A stretch of 7,955 nucleotides of DNA from an uncultured Sphingomonadales bacterium. Its GTDB lineage: Bacteria; Pseudomonadota; Alphaproteobacteria; Sphingomonadales; Sphingomonadaceae. Shown piece by piece: positions 1 through 5,404 of this stretch. Location of the stretch: NCBI GenBank assembly GCA_903893935.1, contig CAITOD010000090.1, positions 1 to 7,955 of the forward strand. Direction: 5' to 3'. Below the pieces are notes generated by a model. It was not told the origin of the DNA. It made no database searches and saw only the letters and a program-made list of their open reading frames with translations. Within the stretch, counting starts at the first letter, position 1. Each line of letters opens with the position of its first letter. The translations under genes and the position numbers were made by a program.

Positions 1-92
1 AGCTAAATATTCCCGATATTCCTGCGCCATCCCTCCTTGCACTGGGCCAAAATCGGCTCCGTCACGGTGTTACAGATCTATCGCAGGACGCT

Positions 93-509
93 CTAGGCCC
101 AGCCGAGTTCCTTCAGCGCCCAGAGATCGTTCCAGATCTTGGTCATGTGGCTGACTTTGCCATCGGTGAACGTCAGCACATAGGCATAGTCTGATGTGGT
201 CTTCGCACCGGTCGGCGGCACCGGTCCGCCATCGGCGGTGTGCGTGCCGGTGAACGTGGCGGCGGCCACCACGGTGCCACGCTCGGCGTCTTCGGCAAAT
301 GCGGTCAGGTGATAGGCGCCGTCGGGCAGGATCGCCAGCAGACCCTTCATCCACTCGGCATAGTCGGAGACTTTGGCGATTTCGGCAATCGCGCCGGCTT
401 GCGCCGAAAAAGTCGCATCGGCGTGGCAATACTCGGCGCAAGCCGCCCAGCCCTGCCCGGTTTCGCACGCAACGAAAAATGCATGCGCGGTATCGTAATG
501 GCTCGTCAT
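93..509 (-). CDS. SnoaL/NTF2-like small protein
   Basis: A 138-residue cytoplasmic protein without signal peptide or membrane segment. Its length and pattern fit the SnoaL/NTF2-like fold. An N-terminal helix (YDTAHAFFVACETG, about residues 5-18) is followed by a short helix with CHADATFSAQ (about 28-37), where family members place the start of the cone-shaped pocket. The second half is strand-rich (VVAAATFTGTHT, then DYAYVLTFTDGKVSHMTKIWND), the usual ending of this fold. Family members include polyketide cyclases, isomerases and many proteins of unknown role, so no reaction can be assigned. The ATG at 507-509 follows a G-rich stretch (GGGGGATC) at usable distance. The gene lies downstream of the degP terminator on the same strand, so it is probably transcribed separately; I see no convincing promoter. 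Fold assignment is fairly sure, function unknown. Confidence 0.8.
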   Translation of the reverse strand: MTSHYDTAHAFFVACETGQGWAACAEYCHADATFSAQAGAIAEIAKVSDYAEWMKGLLAILPDGAYHLTAFAEDAERGTVVAAATFTGTHTADGGPVPPTGAKTTSDYAYVLTFTDGKVSHMTKIWNDLWALKELGWA

Positions 510-562
510 GGTCGTGATCCCCCAGCCCGCTGCGGGCCGCGCAAGATCTTATGCGCGCCCGA

Positions 563-613
563 TCACCAGCACCAGTGGCCTTCAGGGTCAAAAGCGCCGA
601 CGCTGGTGCCATG
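563..613 (-). other. possible remnant of a VOC/glyoxalase-type gene 3' end
   Basis: Read on the minus strand, this stretch gives HGTSVGAFDPEGHWCW followed by TGA (563-565). The run GAFDPEGHxxW resembles the C-terminal metal-site region of VOC-superfamily proteins (glyoxalase/bleomycin-resistance type), which often ends F.DP.GH.W. No start codon or upstream body of such a gene is present: immediately upstream on this strand is the degP terminator and then degP itself. It could be the leftover end of a deleted gene, or chance in GC-rich DNA. It also contains a 7-base inverted repeat (GCACCAG 569-575, CTGGTGC 603-609). Low confidence. Confidence 0.22.
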
Positions 614-645
614 AAAAAGGCGGCGCCGGACCACCCGGCGCCGCC
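614..645 (-). terminator. intrinsic terminator of the hflK-hflC-degP unit
   Basis: Read on the minus strand, an 11-base perfect stem (GGCGGCGCCGG pairing with CCGGCGCCGCC, plus-strand 635-645 and 619-629) closes a 5-base loop (630-634) and is followed at once by TTTTT (plus-strand AAAAA, 614-618). It begins 23 bases after the degP stop codon. Stem, short loop and T-run are those of a rho-independent terminator. Confidence 0.9.
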
Positions 646-668
646 CTTTGTCAGCCGTCAGGGCCCGG

Positions 669-2216
669 TCAGCGCAGCCGGATCGGGAAGTAGAACGGCG
701 GCTGGCCGCGGCGCTGGATGCGCAGCAGCACGGCTTCGCGGTTGGCCGCCTTGGCCTGTTTGACCACCGCATCGAGGTCTTCGCGCGAGAGCACCGGCTT
801 GTAATTGGCCGACAGAATGATGTCGCCGCGTTGCAGGCCTTTGGCGGCTGCATCGCTCGATTCATCGACTTCGGCGATCACCACGCCGTGGGTTTCCTCG
901 CCCACGCCAAGCTGGCGGGCGATTTGCGGGGTAACCGGAGTAACCGCCACGCCCAGCGCCTGCTGGATCGACGGACCGGCATGATGGTCGCCTTTGCTGC
1001 CGGGTCCAAAGTCCTGATCGCCGTTCTGGTCGGGATCGAAGCTCTGCTTGGCCAGTTCCTCTTCGGTCGGGCGCTTGCCGACCACGGCGGTAACCGTCAG
1101 ACGCTGGCCATTGCGGATGATCGTGATCGGCACGTGCTTGCCGGGCTCGGTGTTGGCAACGATATACGACAGCGACTGCTCGGGCGTTACTTCCTTGCCA
1201 TCGACACTGACCACAACGTCGCCCGCCTGCATGCCGGCTTTGGCAGCCCCCTGCCCGGGCTCGACCGCCTGGACGAATTCGCCGCGCTTTTTGGCAAGGC
1301 CTAGCGAAGCGGCCAGATCGTCGGACAGCGGCTGGATGCGCACGCCGAGATAGCCGCGTTCGATCGCCACGCCCTTGATCAGCTTGTCGACAATCGGGGC
1401 GGCAATATCGGCGGGGATTGCAAAGCCGATGCCGACGCTGCCGCCGGTGGGCGAATAGATCGCGTTGTTGATGCCGATCACATTGCCGTGCATGTCGAAC
1501 ATCGGGCCGCCCGAATTGCCCCGGTTGATCGAAGCATCGGTCTGCAAATAGCGATCATAGGCCGATCCCGTGCCGGTGTTGCGCAAGACCGCCGAAATGA
1601 TCCCCTGCGTCACTGTGCCGCCAAGCCCGAACGGATTGCCGATCGCGATCACCCAGTCGCCCACCCGCGCTTTGCGCGAATCGCCGAACTTGACGAACGA
1701 GAACGGCTTGGTCCCGGTGATCTTGAGCACCGCGATATCCGACGCAGCGTCTTTGCCGACCAGTTTGGCCGGATAATCGGTGCCATCGGTCATGGTCACT
1801 GTGATCGATTCGACTTCGCCCTGGCCTTCGGCGGTGATCACGTGGTTGTTGGTGACGATATAGCCGTCAGCCGAAATGACGAAGCCCGATCCCAGCGACT
1901 GCGCTTCGCGCGTCTGCGGCCCCTGGCCCTGTCCACCGCCGGGGCCACCGCCGAACAGATCGCCAAACGGGGTGCCGGCAAACGGGTTCTGCGCCTGCAC
2001 TTTGACTCGCTGGCGCGTCGAAATGTTGACCACCGCCGGCTGCAGCAGCTGGGTCAGGTCGGCAAAGCTCGCGGGCGCACCGGCGCGGGGCACCACCGCC
2101 TCCACCGCTGCGCTGTCGTTCTGGGCAACCTGGGCGCCGGCCGGATAACCGGTGGCCAGGGTCAGCGCGCTTCCCGCGAGCAGCAGCGCCGTTGTAACTC
2201 CATAAGCGTATCGCAC
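669..2216 (-). CDS. degP: Do-family periplasmic serine protease/chaperone (DegP/DegQ/MucD type)
   Basis: HtrA-type protease that degrades or holds misfolded periplasmic proteins. From the GTG at 2214-2216 it has 515 residues: a signal peptide (MRYAYG, hydrophobic core VTTALLLAGSALTLA, likely cut after AGA at about 28), a trypsin-like domain, and two PDZ domains (about 288-382 and 417-512). The catalytic triad is complete: His125 in TNNHVI, Asp160 in AASDIAVLKI, Ser235 in GNSGGP. The loop near 87-103 is glycine-rich and a roughly 35-residue acidic linker (DPDQNGDQDFGPG) separates the PDZ domains. GTG is preferred because AGAGGA lies 9 bases upstream and it puts the signal peptide at the very N-terminus. 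An ATG at 2240 and a GTG at 2330 are in frame, but they would add 8 or 38 polar residues ahead of the signal. Last gene of the hflK-hflC operon, with a leader hairpin and its own terminator. Confidence 0.95.
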   Translation of the reverse strand: MRYAYGVTTALLLAGSALTLATGYPAGAQVAQNDSAAVEAVVPRAGAPASFADLTQLLQPAVVNISTRQRVKVQAQNPFAGTPFGDLFGGGPGGGQGQGPQTREAQSLGSGFVISADGYIVTNNHVITAEGQGEVESITVTMTDGTDYPAKLVGKDAASDIAVLKITGTKPFSFVKFGDSRKARVGDWVIAIGNPFGLGGTVTQGIISAVLRNTGTGSAYDRYLQTDASINRGNSGGPMFDMHGNVIGINNAIYSPTGGSVGIGFAIPADIAAPIVDKLIKGVAIERGYLGVRIQPLSDDLAASLGLAKKRGEFVQAVEPGQGAAKAGMQAGDVVVSVDGKEVTPEQSLSYIVANTEPGKHVPITIIRNGQRLTVTAVVGKRPTEEELAKQSFDPDQNGDQDFGPGSKGDHHAGPSIQQALGVAVTPVTPQIARQLGVGEETHGVVIAEVDESSDAAAKGLQRGDIILSANYKPVLSREDLDAVVKQAKAANREAVLLRIQRRGQPPFYFPIRLR

Positions 2217-2225
2217 GTGGCCTAG

Positions 2226-2231
2226 TCCTCT
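2226..2231 (-). promoter_or_regulatory. ribosome binding site deciding the degP start
   Basis: On the minus strand AGAGGA stands 9 bases before GTG 2214-2216. The alternative in-frame starts have poorer upstream sequences: none clear before ATG 2240, and a weak GGGAAG before GTG 2330. The site falls inside the longer reading frame, which argues that frame is not used. Confidence 0.65.
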
Positions 2232-2241
2232 TTTTATCATG

Positions 2242-2272
2242 CCGGCGGGCTGTCGATTCCGCTTCCCGCCGG
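2242..2272 (-). promoter_or_regulatory. hairpin in the degP leader
   Basis: An 8-base perfect inverted repeat (CCGGCGGG at 2242-2249, CCCGCCGG at 2265-2272) with a 15-base loop lies 10 bases upstream of the degP ribosome binding site. No T-run follows it on either strand, so it is not an intrinsic terminator. It could protect or expose the degP message after processing, or have no role. A weaker 5-base stem (2289-2293 with 2300-2304) lies just upstream. The rest of the 148-base hflC-degP gap holds no gene that I can support; the small DUF2065-type gene often found here in other proteobacteria is absent. Confidence 0.4.
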
Positions 2273-2364
2273 TCTGCCAAATCACTTTTCCCGCCTGAAC
2301 GGGATTTGAATGCTTATCTTTGGGGGGCACAGACTTCCCGCCCTGCGCGAAGCGCGCTCATTAA

Positions 2365-3165
2365 CTAGTTACCTCTGAATTGCTGCAAGTAAGCGCTGTC
2401 GGGCGACAATACGATGGTTGTGCGGCTGCCCTTTTGCGCGAAGACCGCATCATAGCTTTGCATCGCGCGGTAAAAATCGTGGAATTGCGGGTCTTTGCCG
2501 AAACTTGCGGCAAAGATCTGGTCCGCCCGCGCCTCAGCATCGGCGCGGATCACTTGCGCGTCGCGGTGCCCTTCGGCGGCAATCGCGGCCGCTTCGGCTT
2601 GCGCCCCGGTGGTCATCCGCGCCAAAGCAGCATCGAGCGGCGCGCCTTCGGGCAAAGCCACGCGCGACACGCGCGCATCGGTCGCCTGCGCACCATAGCC
2701 GGCGATTTCCCGGTCAAACGCGGCGCGCAAGCCACGCTCATCGCGCGCGCCGTGCTGGCGCACCACCGATGCGAGGATTGCCTGCAACGCGCCGCGCGCC
2801 TCATCGGGAGTGCCGAGCGCCTGGTAGAACCGCAAGGGATCGCGCACTTGCCAGATCGCATAAGCATCGACCGCCAGCCGCTGGTTGTCGCGGGTGGTCA
2901 CCGGCACCGCATCAACGGCGACGGTCAGCAGCCGCCGGTCGAGCCACACCACCTGCTCGGCGAACGGCAGCCGCAGCGCAAATCCTGGCGTGCGCACCGG
3001 CCCGCCGTTGATCACGCGCACCGGCTGGCCAAACCGCAGCACCAGCGCGGCCTGGTCGGTCGGCACAGGGCACGCCAGGGCAAGGCCCAGCCCGGCCAGC
3101 ACCAACGCGCCCGCTGCCAGCACGAGCCAGCGCGGCACTGCGAGGAAATAGCGTCTAGCGTCCAT
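2365..3165 (-). CDS. hflC: HflC, FtsH-modulating SPFH/band-7 membrane protein
   Basis: Partner of HflK in the inner-membrane cage that surrounds and restrains the FtsH protease. From ATG 3163-3165 it has 266 residues: a short cytoplasmic start, one membrane segment (about 12-34), and a periplasmic band-7 domain (about 35-175, with LVLRFGQPVR and VTTRDNQRLAVDAYAIWQV). A short Ala/Glu-rich helix follows (about 184-218), then the HflC-specific ending FGKDPQFHDFYRAMQSYDAVF and VLSPDSAYLQQF. That ending closely matches E. coli HflC (SKDPDFYAFIRSLRAYE, VMSPDSDFF, from memory). E. coli HflC is 334 residues; this one also lacks about 22 residues of the coiled coil. ATG 3165 is preferred over a start at 3246 because GAAGG lies 6 bases upstream and the extension would be a Pro/Arg-rich shadow of hflK. 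It overlaps hflK by 11 bases, implying coupled translation. Confidence 0.93.
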   Translation of the reverse strand: MDARRYFLAVPRWLVLAAGALVLAGLGLALACPVPTDQAALVLRFGQPVRVINGGPVRTPGFALRLPFAEQVVWLDRRLLTVAVDAVPVTTRDNQRLAVDAYAIWQVRDPLRFYQALGTPDEARGALQAILASVVRQHGARDERGLRAAFDREIAGYGAQATDARVSRVALPEGAPLDAALARMTTGAQAEAAAIAAEGHRDAQVIRADAEARADQIFAASFGKDPQFHDFYRAMQSYDAVFAQKGSRTTIVLSPDSAYLQQFRGN

Positions 3166-4327
3166 CGCCGGCCTTCGCGCCATGGCCCGTCGCATCGGCG
3201 GCGGGTGCGGCCAGCGGCGGCAGCGTGGTGCTGACCCCGGGGGCATCGACGATCACTTTGTCGCTCTGGCTCAGCACGCGCTCCATCGTCGCGTAATACA
3301 TCTGGCGGCGGATCACTGCGGGCGCCAGGCGGTATTGCGCTTCGATACGGTCGAACGCGCTCGCTTCGGCTTGCGCGTGCACGATCAGCTGGTGCGACCA
3401 GCTGCGCGCTTCGGTGGCTTCGGTCGCGGCATCGTTGCGCGCCGCCGCCACCGTGCGCAAGGCATCGGCGAGCCGCGCCGGCGGGTCGACGCGGCGAATA
3501 TCGACTGCATCGATCACGATCCCCGCCTGCCAGGCATCGAGCATGGCCTGCAACCGGCGCGCTGCGCCTTGTGCCAGCGTGTCGCGGCCGGTGCCGAGGG
3601 CTGTGGCAAAATCGGTCTCTGCCACGCTCGCGCGCATCGCGGTCTGCGCCGCGAGCGGCAAAGTCCTGGCGGGATCGGCGAGGTTCTGCTCGAACCGGCG
3701 CAAGTCGCGGATGCGCCAGCGCACGTCGTAAGCCAGATCGACCAGCGCGCCGTCGCGCGTCAGCAGCAAGTGCTCGCCATCGCCGTCGGGCAAAGCGAGA
3801 TGGCGCACACTGGTCACATCTTCGACATGCGCGCTGCCGATCGGCCAGGGCCAGCTGACCGCGAGCCCCGGCCCGAGCGCCGGACTTGCTGCGCCCGGAC
3901 TTGTGACAATCGCCTGTTCGTGCGCACCCACCGGATGCAGCGATGTCGCGCCCACCCACACCAGCGCGAGCGCGCCGCCAAGCCAGGGCAGCCACACGCT
4001 GCCCGGGATCGCCGGCATGGGGATCGCACCCAGCCGCTCAATCCAGGCCGGTTGCGCCCGCGCGCCGGGCTTGCGCATCGTGCGCCGCGCGCCGCGCAAC
4101 TTGCGCGAATGCCGCCACGGACTGGCCGTGCGCGGCACCGCCTTGACCGGCTGGACAGTATCCGGCGTCACCGGAACGATGATTTCGGCAGTTGCAGACG
4201 GCTCGCCATCGATCTCGCGCGCAGCCGGCGTGGCCTCGGCCCCGCTGCGCGCGCTGTCGTGTGTGGCCACGCCCAGCCCGTCGCTTTTCGGACCTTCGGT
4301 GGCCTTGCCCGTGTCAAGACCGCTCAT
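3155..4327 (-). CDS. hflK: HflK, FtsH-modulating SPFH/band-7 membrane protein
   Basis: First gene of the HflK-HflC pair; the two alternate in a ring cage on the periplasmic face and modulate FtsH. It has 390 residues: a long polar, basic cytoplasmic N-terminus (1-107, with RRTMRKPGARAQ), one membrane segment (about 108-131), and a band-7 domain (about 131-300, with DGALVDLAYDVRWRI and AVDIRRVDPPARLADALR). A short helix follows, then the HflK signature YRLAPAVIRRQMYYATMERVL (about 332-352) and KVIVDAPG. That ending corresponds to EYKAAPEITRERLYIETMEKVL of E. coli HflK as I recall it. The body is divergent: the usual Gly-rich N-terminus is replaced, and the coiled coil between the AAR and AP motifs is about 22 residues shorter than in E. 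coli. ATG 4325-4327 has only a weak ribosome binding site. Confidence 0.9.
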   Translation of the reverse strand: MSGLDTGKATEGPKSDGLGVATHDSARSGAEATPAAREIDGEPSATAEIIVPVTPDTVQPVKAVPRTASPWRHSRKLRGARRTMRKPGARAQPAWIERLGAIPMPAIPGSVWLPWLGGALALVWVGATSLHPVGAHEQAIVTSPGAASPALGPGLAVSWPWPIGSAHVEDVTSVRHLALPDGDGEHLLLTRDGALVDLAYDVRWRIRDLRRFEQNLADPARTLPLAAQTAMRASVAETDFATALGTGRDTLAQGAARRLQAMLDAWQAGIVIDAVDIRRVDPPARLADALRTVAAARNDAATEATEARSWSHQLIVHAQAEASAFDRIEAQYRLAPAVIRRQMYYATMERVLSQSDKVIVDAPGVSTTLPPLAAPAADATGHGAKAGDGR

Positions 4328-4402
4328 GCCCGATGTTATAGGGGTGTTCGTTCAGAAAAACAGGTCTCGTTCCCATTTTTCCTTTGCTAGGGAGGCGCCC
4401 AG
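4328..4402. promoter_or_regulatory. divergent promoter region between hflK and mrp
   Basis: This AT-richer gap must contain the starts of both transcription units. For hflK, the minus strand has CCCTATAAC (TATAAC at plus 4335-4340) ending only about 7 bases before the ATG, so a start at the usual distance would give a leaderless or nearly leaderless message. About 13 bases further upstream is CTGTTTT. Together they loosely resemble the alphaproteobacterial heat-shock sigma-32 pattern (CTTGAAA, 12-14 bases, CCTATAT), but the -35 match is poor. For mrp I see no clear -35/-10 pair on the plus strand. Confidence 0.35.
4391..4395 (+). promoter_or_regulatory. strong ribosome binding site, start ambiguity of mrp
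   Basis: GGAGG here stands 7 bases before an in-frame TTG (4403-4405) and 43 bases before the ATG at 4439. It is the best Shine-Dalgarno match near the gene and so argues for the TTG start, which adds 12 residues (MGQFDTPDRDTT). The ATG has only GGGA at matching distance. Confidence 0.5.
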
Positions 4403-4438
4403 TTGGGCCAATTTGACACTCCGGACCGGGACACCACG

Positions 4439-5404
4439 ATGACTGATGCAGCAACGCTCGAAGCCGCCTTGCGCGAAGTGGCCGGCGATCGCGTCCAGGC
4501 GGTGCGGCTCGGCGCCGATCGCACGGCGAGCGTGGTAATCGAGGCCGAAGGGCTCGACGACACCGGGCGCAAGGCGCTCGAGCACGCGCTCAAACAGGCA
4601 GCGACAGCGACAGGGCTGGCAGATTTGCGCGTGGGCATGTCGGCTTCACGGCGGCAGCGGCGGATCGTTGCGGTCGGATCGGGCAAAGGCGGGGTGGGCA
4701 AATCGACGCTGTCGACCAATCTCGCGATTGCGCTGCACCGGCTGGGGCGGCCGACCGGGCTGGTCGATGCCGATATCTACGGCCCTTCGCAGGCCCGGCT
4801 GTTTTCGACCGAAGACCGCCGCCCCGAAGCCAAAGGCAACAAGCTGATCCCGGTGATGAGCGGCTATGGCGTGCCGATGCTGTCGATGGCGCATCTGGTG
4901 CGCCCCGGCCAGCCGATCGCGTGGCGCGGGCCGATGGCGGGCAATGCGCTGGGCCAGCTGATCGATGCCGAATGGGGTGCGGCCGAGGTGATCGTGGTCG
5001 ATTTGCCCCCAGGCACCGGCGATGTGCAATTGACCATGCTGCAAAAGCACAAGCCCGCCGGTGCGGTGATCGTGTCGACCCCGCAAGACCTCGCGCTGAT
5101 CGATGCCACGCGCGCGATTGCGCTGTTCGAACAGGGCGATGTGCCGATGATCGGGATGGTCGAAAACATGGCGGGCTATCTCTGCCCGCATTGCGGCGAG
5201 GCCAGCGATCCGTTCGGCCAGGGCGGCGCCGAAGCCGCCGCGCGCAGCATGGGGCTGCCGTTCCTCGGGCGCATCCCGCTGGCAATGGAAATCCGTCGCG
5301 GCAGTGACGCGGGCGCGCCGCCGGCGGCGGGCGAGGGCCCGCTCGCCGAAGCCTATATGGCGATTGCGCGCCAGGTGTCCGCCTGGCTGGATACGCACGC
5401 CTGA
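4439..5404 (+). CDS. mrp: Mrp/ApbC family Fe-S cluster carrier P-loop ATPase
   Basis: Cytoplasmic MRP/NBP35-type ATPase thought to carry and deliver Fe-S clusters to apoproteins. From ATG 4439 it has 321 residues. The deviant Walker A GKGGVGKS (about 82-89), switch region DADIYGPS (about 110-117), Walker B-type VIVVDLPPGTGD (about 184-195), and the CPHC pair (about 249-252) in VENMAGYLCPHCG are all present. Two such Cys pairs from a dimer hold the bridging cluster. The N-terminal 75 residues sit where a MIP18/DUF59 domain normally lies, but its DPE signature is missing, so this domain looks degenerate. The TTG at 4403 with GGAGG is a credible alternative start adding 12 residues; ATG is kept because the family alignment begins after it. 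The stop overlaps the next ATG (TGATG), so the two genes are translationally coupled. Confidence 0.93.
   Translation: MTDAATLEAALREVAGDRVQAVRLGADRTASVVIEAEGLDDTGRKALEHALKQAATATGLADLRVGMSASRRQRRIVAVGSGKGGVGKSTLSTNLAIALHRLGRPTGLVDADIYGPSQARLFSTEDRRPEAKGNKLIPVMSGYGVPMLSMAHLVRPGQPIAWRGPMAGNALGQLIDAEWGAAEVIVVDLPPGTGDVQLTMLQKHKPAGAVIVSTPQDLALIDATRAIALFEQGDVPMIGMVENMAGYLCPHCGEASDPFGQGGAEAAARSMGLPFLGRIPLAMEIRRGSDAGAPPAAGEGPLAEAYMAIARQVSAWLDTHA

Noticed and set aside
1..30. Possible gene start on the minus strand (ATG at 28-30, AAGGAGG just before it)
   Set aside because: The Shine-Dalgarno match is only one base from the ATG and just ten codons (MAQEYREYLA) are visible, too little to support a gene; 1-92 otherwise shows nothing clear.
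648..2225. Plus-strand frames (648-1304, 1488-2225) antisense to degP
   Set aside because: Low-complexity Arg/His/Asp-rich translations; the minus-strand protease has a complete catalytic triad and two PDZ domains.
2216..2330. Longer DegP N-terminus beginning at GTG 2330
   Set aside because: It would put 38 polar residues ahead of a typical signal peptide; the GTG at 2216 has a better ribosome binding site.
3182..4390. 402-codon plus-strand frame antisense to hflK
   Set aside because: No recognisable domain and shadow composition; hflK on the other strand has clear band-7 and C-terminal motifs.
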